The notes under the pieces were generated by a model that did no database searches, was not told the DNA's origin, and saw nothing but the letters and a program-made list of their open reading frames with translations. 64,000 bases of DNA from Rs1 sp029027825. GTDB lineage: Bacteria > Pseudomonadota > Gammaproteobacteria > Pseudomonadales > Balneatricaceae. Shown piece after piece: positions 50,403 to 59,920 of this stretch; position 1 is the stretch's first letter, and every line of letters starts with the position of its first letter. The position numbers and the translations under genes were made by a program. The stretch covers positions 1,240,001 to 1,304,000 of the forward strand of contig CP093399.1 of assembly GCA_029027825.1 (NCBI GenBank), written 5' to 3'.

Positions 50403-51083
50403 GTGAAATATATAAAATTTTTGGCTATTGTATTCGCATCGACAGCCGTTGTCGCGTGTACTGCTACGGCCCCTAAAGCCGATGACCCAGCCGTTGATGC
50501 AGATGTAGTCGATTCAGCGCCAAGAAAAGCCCCTAGCAGGCCAGCTCCTAGAGCCGACCACAATCAGATTGCCTCTCCAGATGATATTTCTCGATTGCAA
50601 GCGCAAGTGACGGCACTGCAAGAGCAGTTGATTAAAGTCACCAGTGATACTGGTGCAATTTTAAAACTGAGCCAAATACTCATTGCCAATAACCAAGTGC
50701 AAACGGCATCATCATCTGCTACAGACTCTCAAGCCAACAATAAAAAGACCGCTAGAAATAGCAGTGGATCGTTAAAAAAGGTCCTGCAAAAGCTGGAAGA
50801 CATAGCGCCTAATTCGCTGGGTGCCTTTGGTATAGTATCTAGCTATACCGCTGGAAAACAATGGGTTTTAATTCGCTTTAATCGCCAGACGGGTGAAACT
50901 TGGCTCGCTGATAACAGTGGATGGAATGCGCTGTCCGAAATAGAGGAGCTAGAAATTTCTCAGTATGATGTGCATTTAATTAGAGCCGATCAAGATAAAA
51001 AAGGCTATGTCGCCTCAAGAATTGACCGTCGAACCGGTGATACTTGGTGGTTAAATAAGAAGCAATGGGTTGTGTATCAATAG
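50403..51083 (+). CDS. Putative lipoprotein with coiled coil
   Basis: A 226-aa protein starting at GTG behind GGGAG. The signal peptide ends in a lipobox with Cys at residue 19 (STAVVAC), so it should be lipidated and exported. A Pro/Ala-rich spacer and a short coiled coil (SRLQAQVTALQEQLIKV) follow. The last 90 residues contain two repeats, each with a Arg-x-x-Gly-Asp/Glu-Thr-Trp pattern (FNRQTGETWLADNSGW and IDRRTGDTWWLNKKQW). I do not recognise a known function. Its end overlaps epmC by 19 bp. Confidence 0.75.
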   Translation: MKYIKFLAIVFASTAVVACTATAPKADDPAVDADVVDSAPRKAPSRPAPRADHNQIASPDDISRLQAQVTALQEQLIKVTSDTGAILKLSQILIANNQVQTASSSATDSQANNKKTARNSSGSLKKVLQKLEDIAPNSLGAFGIVSSYTAGKQWVLIRFNRQTGETWLADNSGWNALSEIEELEISQYDVHLIRADQDKKGYVASRIDRRTGDTWWLNKKQWVVYQ

Positions 51084-51637
51084 TGTGCGCAGCTGCTGTT
51101 AATGATCTTGTAGAGCGGGAAAAGGTTGAACGGCTGATTAGTGTGTTTAACAGCACTTTCTATGCCTCTGATAATACACTATTGGTGTTAGGCGCTGATG
51201 AGCCAATCTATCTGCCAGCAGATAAAGATCATGACCACCATCGTGTGATCTTTGCGCATGGTTTTTTTTCCAGTGCGCTACATGAAATTAGTCATTGGTT
51301 GGTGGCTGGTAAAGGTCGTCGACACTTAGAAGATTATGGATATTGGTACAAACCTGACGGTAGGTCAGCTGCAGAGCAGCAGGAGTTTGAAAAAGTAGAA
51401 GTGAAGCCTCAAGCTATTGAGTGGATTTTGTCGGTAGCCGCCGGTCATCGTTTTAACTTTAGTGCCGATAATTTAACGGGAGAAGCGGGTGTTAGCGCTG
51501 CATTCAAACAGCGGGTGTTACAGCAAGCAGTGAGTTATTTAAATGAGCAACGACCCGCAAACTTATCTAGATTACTCGCTGAATTAAGTAAATCTTTTAA
51601 TCGGCCTTATCCTGAAATTAAATATTTCGTATTGTAA
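51065..51637 (+). CDS. epmC: Elongation factor P hydroxylase EpmC
   Basis: A 190-aa enzyme of the YfcM/EpmC family, which hydroxylates the (beta)-lysylated lysine of EF-P in the last step of that modification. The metal motif is in SSALHEISHWLVAGKGRRHL, followed by the family signature DYGYWYKPDGRS and FEKVEVKPQAIEW. The ATG at 51065 overlaps the lipoprotein gene by 19 bp; a GTG at 51083 is an alternative start. The epmA and epmB genes are not in the window. Confidence 0.93.
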   Translation: MGCVSIVCAAAVNDLVEREKVERLISVFNSTFYASDNTLLVLGADEPIYLPADKDHDHHRVIFAHGFFSSALHEISHWLVAGKGRRHLEDYGYWYKPDGRSAAEQQEFEKVEVKPQAIEWILSVAAGHRFNFSADNLTGEAGVSAAFKQRVLQQAVSYLNEQRPANLSRLLAELSKSFNRPYPEIKYFVL

Positions 51638-51721
51638 TAGCTGAAGCAGTGACTCGTATGCGGTGCTTAGCATAGTCTATTGAAGACAAACTGTAACCTT
51701 TAACTAAAGGGTGATTTATCG

Positions 51722-52468
51722 TTGATCTATACCACGTATTCGTACCTATTACTCAATGCAGAAAAATTTAGTTTAGCTACTTTGAAGAAGCTTAGTTTGG
51801 TTTTATTCGGCCTGTTGATCGGAATTTTTTATGACGATCATTTATTGCTGGCCGCCGCTGTTTATAAAATCGACGTACAACCGGTTAATATTTATCTAGA
51901 GCCACGTACCAATAGTGAAATAGTGCACTCGTTGTATCAAGCTGAAAATATCAGAGTATTACAGCTGCGCGGAAAGTGGGCGCAAGTACGGCTTAAAATA
52001 AATACCAAAACGGTACTTGGCTGGGTCGATAAATTAAGTTTATCAACCCAGCCTGTCCAACAGGAGCTTACCAATAGTGTTCTTAATCAGTCTCAAGCAA
52101 CGCAGGGCAAGCTACCTGAGACTGAATTAGCAACAAATAATTATGGTGCTAAAGCGGTAAATAGTGGTTTATATTGCACAAAATCTAGTAACAAAGCTTT
52201 AGTAAATGGCTGTGTAGTCGATATTGATGTAGAGGTAATAGGGCCTGTGGAAGCTGGGTCTGCAAGAGTGTCATGCCAAGCTGAGTTTGAAATTACGCTG
52301 GTTACTGGTGAGTTGAAACAAGTATGGGAACAAAAAAAAATCCTTACACCCATGAAAAAAGGTCAAGGAGCGGCAAGAATTCAAATTGCCATTCTTCCTT
52401 TAGCTATTAACAGTGTGAAATTGATCACGTTGGTTTCGTATCAATGTCGATTAGAAAAATTATTTTGA
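51722..52468 (+). CDS. Exported protein with bacterial SH3-like domain
   Basis: A 248-aa protein with a hydrophobic segment at about 20-47 (signal anchor or signal peptide) and an SH3b-like domain at about 50-105 (VNIYLEPRTNSEIVHSLYQA, then WAQVRLKI and LGWVDKLSLS). The C-terminal 120 residues hold three Cys and look beta-rich. The TTG start at 51722 behind AAAGGGTGA is uncertain. Unknown function; SH3b domains of this sort often bind the cell wall. Confidence 0.65.
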   Translation: MIYTTYSYLLLNAEKFSLATLKKLSLVLFGLLIGIFYDDHLLLAAAVYKIDVQPVNIYLEPRTNSEIVHSLYQAENIRVLQLRGKWAQVRLKINTKTVLGWVDKLSLSTQPVQQELTNSVLNQSQATQGKLPETELATNNYGAKAVNSGLYCTKSSNKALVNGCVVDIDVEVIGPVEAGSARVSCQAEFEITLVTGELKQVWEQKKILTPMKKGQGAARIQIAILPLAINSVKLITLVSYQCRLEKLF

Positions 52469-52610
52469 ACATTTAGTGAATGCAAGTAGATATAGTTCAC
52501 TCTTTTAATGTTTCCATTGTTCAAAAAATAGATGTATAGCAAATTAAAGTATTGGAAACTTTTAGAGTTGATCTTAAGTATAGGTTTCTCTCTAAGTGAA
52601 TTTATAATGG

Positions 52611-55346
52611 ATGAAAAGTAAAAATATGTCTAAAAGTACTAAATTATTACCTAACTATTTAGGTAGTAAAAAAGGAAGGTGGTTTAGGCTGTTGTATATT
52701 GGCTTCGTCTCATTGATGATCCTAGCTTTAATTGTCGTTGGTTTGAGTATTTGGAATAGCATTTATCTTAAATCAAGAAGCATTTTGTCCCCTCATGCAA
52801 GCTCCTTAACAGAAGTCATGTCTCGATTTTTAACTTTTCAAGAGGAGGTGTTGCTATCCACTGCTGAAAAAATTGATCTTAATACAGTACAATCTGCCAA
52901 AGCCCAAAATATCATCGAAAATTTGTTTCGTGTTAGTAAACAAATGAAAGCAGTTGCAGTATTAGATCATAATAATCAGGTATTAATTTCTGACGGGATC
53001 TATGATGGAGGTGATTGGGGAGGGCTTTTTTTACAAGAGACCGCTAATTTATCCTCGGTGGGACTTCCCTTCAGAATGACTTCCTTTGGTGAGCACTACT
53101 TGCCTCTAAGAGTGCCTGTCTTTGACAGTGCTAATCAAGTCTCAGGTTATTTAGTGGCAGCTTTTCAAATAATTGGTCCCGATGGGGTTTGGAATAAATC
53201 AGCAGTATCCATTGATAATGCTAAAGTGCAGTTTACGAATGATAGAGGCTTTATCTATGCCTCTTACCCAGAAACAAAATCATTTTTGCAAAGCTTTGGG
53301 GTGGCGAGAATTTCCGATAGTTTATTGCCAGAACTAGTATTGATTGAAGAGAATTCTATTGGGTTAGGGCAGGTTAGCACGGCGGATGGAGATATATTTT
53401 TCAGCGCTAAGAAACTATCTAGTTTCAATGGTTATGTGGTCGTATCTATTCAATACAGTAATCTGTGGAGCCTTTGGTTTGCTCGCATGCAGCTCGCAAC
53501 CTTATTGGTATTTGCGGTGGCATTATTGGGGCTATTGGTACTGCGCTTTAGTATTCGCCGTGTTTATGTTTTTGAAGAAGAGAAACATGTGGCTCAGCAC
53601 AATGTGTCTAAGTTATCTAAAGCTATAGAGCAAAGTCCGAGCAGTGTGATAGTCACAAATGGCCGTTGGATAACAGAATATGCTAATCGCAAGTTATTAG
53701 ATGGTTCTGGGCAAGTTATTGATATTAAGTTAAATACAGTATTGGTTGATTCTAAACCCCATGATTTATTGACGCCTGATTTAGAGAAGATTTTGGTTGC
53801 GTTGAACTTGGGAGAAAACTGGTATTGCGAACGATGTGATGAATCTCAACAGCAGTGGTTTTCATTTTCTATTAGTAAAATGATGGTCGAAGAAGATATT
53901 GATGAAAGTTTTATCATTATTACGCAAAACATCACCGACCGTAAAAAAGCAGAAGCTAGACTATATAAGCAAGCTTACTACGATTCACTTACCGGATTGC
54001 CCAACAGACGAAATTCATCATTACTCTTGCAAAAAGAACTAATAGAAGCTCGTAAGCAGAATAACCAGGTAGCACTCATCTATTTAGATCTTGATAATTT
54101 CAAATCAGTAAACGACAGATATGGACACGCTATAGGCGATCAGTTGCTACAAGCAGTTGCTAGGCGCTTAGGCCAAATTATGTATGAGAAAGGAACCGCT
54201 TGTCATATGAGCGGCGATGAGTTTTTAGCCTTTTTAACTTTTACAGAAAGAGATGAGATTGTTGAACTGATCGATAATATTATTAGTTTAATTACCAACC
54301 CTATTACCTTAGAGGGAAAAGAGCTATTCGTTACTGTGAGTATGGGGGTTTCTTGTTTTCCAAATGATTGCTCCGATGAAGTAATGATGCTTAAAAACGC
54401 TGATATTGCCCTTTATTTCTCTAAGGATTCGGGGCGAAATTGCTACAGCTTCTTTGATGAAGAGTTAGAAGAAAAGAGCCGTCGTAAACTGGAATTAGAA
54501 ACTGAAATACGCTTTGCTCTAGATAACAATGAATTGTATATGGTTTATCAAACAAAGAATAAAATATCCGATTATAGCGTCTGTAGTTTTGAAGCGTTGA
54601 TGCGCTGGAATAGTCCTAAATTGGGTTTTGTTGGGCCCGATGAATTTATCGCCGCAGCTGAAACAATCGGTGCCATTGGCAAAATGGGTGAATTCGCTTT
54701 GCATCAGGCATGTAAAGATTTGAAAAAATTTCAAGCGGAGTCCGATCAGCCTTTGTCTATGGCGGTTAATTTATCAATGCGACAATTGAATAATGATGAC
54801 ATCGTCACCGTAGTGAGTAACATTTTATTAACAGAAGAAATAGCACCTTCTTTACTAGAGCTTGAAATTACTGAAACATTGTTAGCAGAGAATTTTGAGA
54901 TAGTATTACCTGTACTTAATAAACTGCTAGATCTAGGGGTGTCCTTAAGTATTGATGATTTTGGTACGGGCTATAGTTCACTAAATTATTTAACACGTTT
55001 CCCGGTAAATACCTTAAAGATAGACCGCTGTTTTATTATGGATATGGTCAATAACAAGAAAGATGCGGCACTGACTGAATCAGTTATCTCAATGGCTCAT
55101 AGGTTGGATCTTAAAGTTGTGGCAGAAGGTATTGAGGAGCATGAGCAGATTGAGTTATTACAAAAATTTAACTGCGATATAGGACAAGGTTATTTTTATA
55201 CTAAACCGATTAAGGTTGACGAGATTATAACCTTACTGCAAAACCAGACTCAGATTATAGCTAAGATTCACAAAGATGAAAAAAATAAAAAAAATCTGGC
55301 ACAGCAGCTTAAAGGTTCAGTAGGGCTACAGCTCGAAGAAGGTTAG
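52611..55346 (+). CDS. Membrane sensor with PAS, GGDEF and EAL domains (c-di-GMP turnover)
   Basis: A 911-aa inner-membrane protein. Two helices (about 25-50 and 290-315) enclose a periplasmic Cache-like sensor. A PAS-type region follows (about 335-440), then a GGDEF domain (about 455-615) with SGDEF in place of GGDEF and no RxxD inhibitory site ahead of it, then an EAL domain (about 635-885). The EAL part keeps FEALMRWNSP, LEITETLL, IDDFGTGYSSL, LKIDRCFI and VAEGIE, so it should be an active phosphodiesterase. The GGDEF part may be weakly active or regulatory. It is the only c-di-GMP turnover gene in the window; LapA-type adhesins respond to c-di-GMP, but a link to this protein is not shown. 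Confidence 0.92.
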   Translation: MKSKNMSKSTKLLPNYLGSKKGRWFRLLYIGFVSLMILALIVVGLSIWNSIYLKSRSILSPHASSLTEVMSRFLTFQEEVLLSTAEKIDLNTVQSAKAQNIIENLFRVSKQMKAVAVLDHNNQVLISDGIYDGGDWGGLFLQETANLSSVGLPFRMTSFGEHYLPLRVPVFDSANQVSGYLVAAFQIIGPDGVWNKSAVSIDNAKVQFTNDRGFIYASYPETKSFLQSFGVARISDSLLPELVLIEENSIGLGQVSTADGDIFFSAKKLSSFNGYVVVSIQYSNLWSLWFARMQLATLLVFAVALLGLLVLRFSIRRVYVFEEEKHVAQHNVSKLSKAIEQSPSSVIVTNGRWITEYANRKLLDGSGQVIDIKLNTVLVDSKPHDLLTPDLEKILVALNLGENWYCERCDESQQQWFSFSISKMMVEEDIDESFIIITQNITDRKKAEARLYKQAYYDSLTGLPNRRNSSLLLQKELIEARKQNNQVALIYLDLDNFKSVNDRYGHAIGDQLLQAVARRLGQIMYEKGTACHMSGDEFLAFLTFTERDEIVELIDNIISLITNPITLEGKELFVTVSMGVSCFPNDCSDEVMMLKNADIALYFSKDSGRNCYSFFDEELEEKSRRKLELETEIRFALDNNELYMVYQTKNKISDYSVCSFEALMRWNSPKLGFVGPDEFIAAAETIGAIGKMGEFALHQACKDLKKFQAESDQPLSMAVNLSMRQLNNDDIVTVVSNILLTEEIAPSLLELEITETLLAENFEIVLPVLNKLLDLGVSLSIDDFGTGYSSLNYLTRFPVNTLKIDRCFIMDMVNNKKDAALTESVISMAHRLDLKVVAEGIEEHEQIELLQKFNCDIGQGYFYTKPIKVDEIITLLQNQTQIIAKIHKDEKNKKNLAQQLKGSVGLQLEEG

Positions 55347-55841
55347 TGATTTTTAAATAATAGAGCGCATTTAGCTCACACTGAAAGTTACTGTGCGTCA
55401 CTCGTTTCAAGGTCCTGTAATGTGAGGAGTTAGCTGGGCAGGGTTGTTATGCTGATGCGAATCTGTAGCCACTCAGTGCAGTGGCTTTCGTTAAATAAAA
55501 TTATTCCTGATTGACCATCATACTCCGCTTGACTTGATAGTTGTCTCACAAAGTGATTAATTCCAACAAGTTAAGTGAAATTGTAATATGCTTTTAGCAT
55601 TTAATAATGGTTTAGATTATAGCCAGGTTATTTATTTGTAATTTTTTTTTACTTTTGGTTAGTCTGTGAAGACACAGCGCTAATCAGGAAGTGTTTTGTT
55701 TTCCCTCTGTGCAGCGCAGCGCCTCTGTGTCCTCTGTGGTGAAAAAATCTTTAAAGGATTGGTTTTACCACAGAGGACACAGAGAAGAGATTAAAAGCAT
55801 CTTTTGCTGTGGCGGAGACACAGGGCTAATCAGGAAATTAT
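55347..55841. repeat. Intergenic region with dispersed and palindromic repeats
   Basis: No gene is visible. At 55509-55585 lies a repeat that recurs at about 62494-62565 (ATCATACTTCGCTTAAACTTG-like core). At 55723-55740 and 55767-55784 is a perfect 18-bp inverted repeat, CTCTGTGTCCTCTGTGGT. CTAATCAGGAA copies flank this palindrome on both sides. The palindromic unit is the single-copy form of the tandem array at 62.7-63.7 kb. Confidence 0.75.
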
Positions 55842-56855
55842 TTAATCCCAAGCTGTCGAGGCGCGGATTTCGCCTGTTTTATGACCGAGAGAATTAAATA
55901 TATCCGGTTGAAAATAATGGGCTAAATTATGCTTTTCAGTGGTGCTAATTGCTTTTATTTTTTCCAATAATGCGCCCATAGCGACCTCGCTAGCGCGTTT
56001 TGCGCCATCATCAATTTTTAATGCAAAACCCAGTTTTAGGCTGGGGATCACTCCAGCATAAACCGCTTCAGCACCTGTTTTCACTATAGCGCGGCCCTCT
56101 GTTTGACGAATCACTGCACTGCAACAGCGCTCATTACCCGCCAACATTTCTGGATGCTTAGTTATTGAATCGATGATTTTTGACATCGCGCTGCCACGCG
56201 CACCAGGTTGCAGCTCGGGCTCGCTAAATAAAGCGTAGGCTAGTGCCAGTTTCTTAAGAGGCATATAAATAGCCGGTAAACCACAGCCATCTTGCTCCCA
56301 GTGCATGGCATTGACATCTGCATCTATCATCTCTGACAGAGTATTCATCCATATTTGTTGCACTATATGAGGATGTGCACTATAACCATGAACTTCAGGG
56401 AGTAAATGTCGAGCTAAGGTCAACATACCTGTATGTTTGCCTGAGCAGTTATGATGCGCTTTGGTCGGTTTTTTGCCAGCGGCAATTAGTTGATGAGCTG
56501 AAGGCTCATAACTGGGTAATTCAGCGCCGCACTCCAAGTTAGAGACACTAAGCTCTAAACGCTCGAGCCACTGCTGTACAGTATTCACGTGCATGTCTTG
56601 GCTGTTGTGAGAGGCGCAACTTAAAGCGATTTCTTGGTCGCTGAGCTGGAAGCTTTGTGCTGCACCTGACTCGAGCAAAGGAATGGCCTGCAATGGCTTG
56701 AGTGCTGATCTTGGGTATATATGTTGCTCGAAATCGCCAATTGAAAATACAATTTCACCTTGAGGATTAACCACAACAGCACTACCGCGATGATAGGATT
56801 CAACGACTGAATTACGAATTACTTCAACTAAAACAGGATTTTGCATAGTCTTCAT
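55842..56855 (-). CDS. Asparaginase (AnsA/asparaginase II family, PF06089)
   Basis: A 337-aa cytoplasmic enzyme of the thermolabile L-asparaginase II family. It has NPVLVEVIRNSVVESYHRGS at the start, YPRSALKPLQAIPLL, ALSCASHNSQDMHV, HHNCSGKHTGML, WEQDGCGLPAIYMPL and KTGAEAVYAGVIP, all family patterns. The frame is open upstream to 57011, but ATG 56855 is preceded by GAGGAAA at the right distance and aligns with the family start, so I use it. Its expected reaction is hydrolysis of asparagine to aspartate and ammonia. Confidence 0.92.
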   Translation of the reverse strand: MKTMQNPVLVEVIRNSVVESYHRGSAVVVNPQGEIVFSIGDFEQHIYPRSALKPLQAIPLLESGAAQSFQLSDQEIALSCASHNSQDMHVNTVQQWLERLELSVSNLECGAELPSYEPSAHQLIAAGKKPTKAHHNCSGKHTGMLTLARHLLPEVHGYSAHPHIVQQIWMNTLSEMIDADVNAMHWEQDGCGLPAIYMPLKKLALAYALFSEPELQPGARGSAMSKIIDSITKHPEMLAGNERCCSAVIRQTEGRAIVKTGAEAVYAGVIPSLKLGFALKIDDGAKRASEVAMGALLEKIKAISTTEKHNLAHYFQPDIFNSLGHKTGEIRASTAWD

Positions 56856-57259
56856 AGCAATAATTTCCTCAATTTTTTTAATTTTATAGCATATTCTTAA
56901 CACTGGTGCGAATCTGCAAGCGAATTTTTTACTTAAATTTTTGCTATAGCGCTTAACTCGCTGAGAAGTCGCTGGGAAGTTGTTAGAAGTTATCTTGAAA
57001 GAGCTAAGCAAACAGCAGAAATAGCGGATAAGTGATGGCTAGAATCACCCTAGATGGTAAAATCCCCAACTAACAAGTTTAAGACTCAGTGGTTGAGCGC
57101 AGCCGTGCGGTATTATGACCTTTGGCGCGTGAAAACGAGTACTTACTGTTGTGATACAACTATTTAATCTAGCGGGATGATTGCCAGCAATCTACTGTTC
57201 CAGAAAAACCTTATTTGATGAGAGTGTTGCCAATGCTGTTCATCCGGAGCTTACTTTAA

Positions 57260-57631
57260 ATGCCTAAATTACCCAACGCTATTCCATCGATGAGAACAAT
57301 CGCAATGCCAGCCGATGCCAACCCCGATGGTGATATTTTCGGTGGTTGGATTATGGCGCGCATGGATATTGCCAGCGGTACTTTTGCCGCACATACTGTC
57401 AAAGGCCGAGTGGTGACCGTCGCGGTAGATGCGATGACTTTCCATAAACCGATTTTCATAGGCGATGACGTCAGCTGTTATTGCAATGTGATAAAAACCG
57501 GCAATACCTCCATCTCTATTAACGTAGAAGTTTGGGTGCAAAGGCATCACAGTGAAACCGTATTGAAAGTGACAGAAGGCCGTTTTACCTTTGTCGCGGT
57601 TGATAAGCAGGGGAGCCCCCGTAGAATATAA
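57260..57631 (+). CDS. yciA: Acyl-CoA thioesterase YciA
   Basis: A 123-aa hotdog-fold thioesterase. The family pattern is complete: ADANPDGDIFGGWIMARMDI with the catalytic Asp, VTVAVDAMTFHKPIFIGDDV, and a C-terminal FTFVAVDKQGSPR. The length is usual. It hydrolyses short and medium acyl-CoAs. It is monocistronic. Confidence 0.93.
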   Translation: MPKLPNAIPSMRTIAMPADANPDGDIFGGWIMARMDIASGTFAAHTVKGRVVTVAVDAMTFHKPIFIGDDVSCYCNVIKTGNTSISINVEVWVQRHHSETVLKVTEGRFTFVAVDKQGSPRRI

Positions 57632-57952
57632 CTGTAACTTGAATCAGCAACTTCACAGCGCTACATCGCAGCAGCTCTTGATTTTATAGCGGTTAGAAAA
57701 ATAGCCGTTGAAGCTGTGAATTTTATGCATGGCTGCATTTGTTTAGCGGATGCTGGAGGTATATGAGCTTGCAGTTAAGGTTATTCAATTCCACTGTAAA
57801 ACTAATATCTTATACTCTGTGTTCATTTTGTAGCCACGGATTCAGGTTTAACATTTCTACTCAGTGAGGCCTCTGCATAACGTGGCGAGCACAGTTATCA
57901 TACCCTTTGGGTAAGTTCTGCCGAGGTCTCACAATACTAAAAGAGAAGGTAA
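57632..57952. repeat. Intergenic region with two dispersed repeats between yciA and pdxB
   Basis: 57721-57840 matches the repeat in the thiC leader (10821-10920); its last part (GTAGCCACGGA) also matches the right edge of the window (63941-64000). 57870-57937 is the third MITE-like copy: CCTCTGCATAACGTGGCGAG at one end and, inverted, GAGACCTCGGCAGAACTTACC at the other, with most of the interior deleted. No gene is present. Confidence 0.65.
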
Positions 57953-59089
57953 ATGAGCTTAGCGCATAGAAAATTATCGATCGTTGCCGATGAAAATATT
58001 CCTGGTATTGCAGCAATGTTTGCAGAATTCGGTGCGGTTCAGCAAGTTGATGGACGCTCGTTAATCCCTGAGGATCTACAAGGTGTCGATGTGTTACTGG
58101 TGCGCTCGGTTACGCAAGTGACTCAGCAATTGCTCGCACAGAGCCAAGTTAAGTTTGTTGGTAGTGCAACTATCGGCACTGATCATATCGATACGCAGTA
58201 CTTAGCTGCAAATAACATCGCCTTTAGCAGTGCTCCAGGTTGCAATGCGGATGCGGTAGTCGAATACGATTTATGTTGTCTAACACAGTTGTTGGATCTC
58301 AGTAACCGACAGCTAAAAGATCAGACGGTGGCAATTATCGGTGTGGGCAATGTGGGTCGCAAGGTGGCTGATCGACTAACCAGAGTAGGGGTCAAAAAAA
58401 TATTACTCAATGACCCCCCAAGAGCAAAATTAGAGCCAGGATTTGTCAGCTTAGAGGAATGTTTAAGCAGTGCAGATATTGTTTTATTGCATACGCCGTT
58501 GCTGAGTACTGGGCTGTGGCCAACTAAGCATTTGTTAAATAAAACCAATTTAAAGCTACTAAAAAAAGATGCTATATTACTTAATGCTGGACGTGGGCCA
58601 GTCATTAAAGGGACTGATTTGTGCCAATTCTTAGCGATGCGCAGCGACATAAAGGTGGTGCTAGATGTGTGGGAAGCAGAGCCGGTGGTAGATCAAACGC
58701 TGGCTAATTTGGTGGCTATCGCTACACCTCATATAGCGGGTTACAGCCTAGAAGGTAAGATACGGGGTACTTATATGCTAAAAATAGCGCTGGCAAAATG
58801 GCTGGGCCTGGAAACTACCGAAGCATTTTGTCAGTACTTGCCTAAATCGGCTATTGAGAGTGTTGAAATAGCTGCAACCGCCGATCCTCTATCGATCATG
58901 CGCCTACTATACGATCCGTTTATCGATGATCGAGCGCTGAGGGCCACACTCGGTTTTGACAGCCAAGCTGGCGCATTTGATGTGTTGAGAAAAAATTATC
59001 GGATTCGCCGCGAGTTTAGTGCACTTATTATCAAGGGGAATCTAGAGAGTCAGATTGGCCAATATTTAAAAAACTTGGGTTTTTCATAA
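57953..59089 (+). CDS. pdxB: Erythronate-4-phosphate dehydrogenase PdxB
   Basis: A 378-aa D-2-hydroxyacid dehydrogenase family enzyme for the second step of DXP-dependent pyridoxal phosphate synthesis. Seen are the PdxB N-terminal IVADENIPGI, SATIGTDHIDT, the NAD motif IIGVGNVGRKVADRL near 125, NDPPRA, NAGRGPVIKG and the catalytic His in ATPHIAGYSLEGK. The C-terminal PdxB dimerisation domain is present (SIMRLLYDPFIDDRALR). AGAGAAGG precedes the ATG. Confidence 0.96.
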   Translation: MSLAHRKLSIVADENIPGIAAMFAEFGAVQQVDGRSLIPEDLQGVDVLLVRSVTQVTQQLLAQSQVKFVGSATIGTDHIDTQYLAANNIAFSSAPGCNADAVVEYDLCCLTQLLDLSNRQLKDQTVAIIGVGNVGRKVADRLTRVGVKKILLNDPPRAKLEPGFVSLEECLSSADIVLLHTPLLSTGLWPTKHLLNKTNLKLLKKDAILLNAGRGPVIKGTDLCQFLAMRSDIKVVLDVWEAEPVVDQTLANLVAIATPHIAGYSLEGKIRGTYMLKIALAKWLGLETTEAFCQYLPKSAIESVEIAATADPLSIMRLLYDPFIDDRALRATLGFDSQAGAFDVLRKNYRIRREFSALIIKGNLESQIGQYLKNLGFS

Positions 59090-59290
59090 AGCACCTCGAT
59101 AGCTTGGCAGAGAGTGCTAAGCAAGCTGGGGAGATAAATTGGACAGCAACATTGGAAAAATAGCGGCTGTATCGCTATTGACTTGTCCTTGACTACATAG
59201 CTATTAACATTAATTAAAGGTTTTTATATCACTAGTTCATTTACTTCTATTACATCACTTAAATCATTAAACCCGACGGTTGGTGCGAAA

Positions 59291-59920
59291 GTGGTGTTGG
59301 AAATACAGTCGCCCAAGAAAAAAATAGTTTTGCAACTATTTGGTTTTATCGAAGGTAAGACCATCATCGTTAGTGCGCCTAAAAAAAGTAATAATTACGC
59401 GCTATCTAAGCTTGAAGAAATGGAGCTTAAAGTGCATATCATGTTGCAGGGGCGGATCTGCACTTTTAAATCCCGAGTCATTAAAAGGGAATCTAAGCCG
59501 ACTGCATACTGGCATTTAGCTTACCCAAAGCAGTTTGATGTGAGTAATATTCGCCAGAATACCCGGATAGATTTGCATCTGCCAGTTTCCATTGAGTACC
59601 AAAATGCCAGCTTGGCACTGAAAACAGAAATTCCCAATATTGTGCTCTGTACAGACATCTCTCTGCAGGGCTTAGCGATTGAAGCGCCGATTGGTTTAGG
59701 TGACAAGGGAGATGAATTTTTTGTGACAATGCGCTTAAATATCTCTGATGTCGATCAACTGTTATTGGTGCCAGTTAGGTTGCGCTCTGTCAAGCAAGTG
59801 GAGGCGGGAGTGGTACTGCATGGATTTGAGTTTATTAGCTTAGATGGAGAGAATAAAATTTTGCTAGCGGCTTATATCTACAAAGAGCTGTTGGTTAACT
59901 TAGGATATGTTAATGAATGA
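59291..59920 (+). CDS. PilZ-domain c-di-GMP-binding protein (YcgR-like)
   Basis: A protein of 209 aa from GTG 59291. An N-terminal YcgR-like barrel is followed by a PilZ domain with the c-di-GMP motif RQNTR (RxxxR) and DISLQG (DxSxxG). It probably acts as a c-di-GMP effector. The same frame is open upstream to 59201 and the extra residues (TSSFTSITSLKSLNPTVGAK) look like the missing first part of the domain. AAAGG at 59216-59220 is 7 nt before an ATC codon at 59228, so a non-standard start is possible. It overlaps the following kinase gene. Confidence 0.82.
   Translation: MVLEIQSPKKKIVLQLFGFIEGKTIIVSAPKKSNNYALSKLEEMELKVHIMLQGRICTFKSRVIKRESKPTAYWHLAYPKQFDVSNIRQNTRIDLHLPVSIEYQNASLALKTEIPNIVLCTDISLQGLAIEAPIGLGDKGDEFFVTMRLNISDVDQLLLVPVRLRSVKQVEAGVVLHGFEFISLDGENKILLAAYIYKELLVNLGYVNE

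Noticed and set aside
50318..50563. Minus-strand open frame rich in Ala/Thr antisense to the lipoprotein start
   Set aside because: It is a shadow of the Ala/Pro-rich lipoprotein coding sequence.
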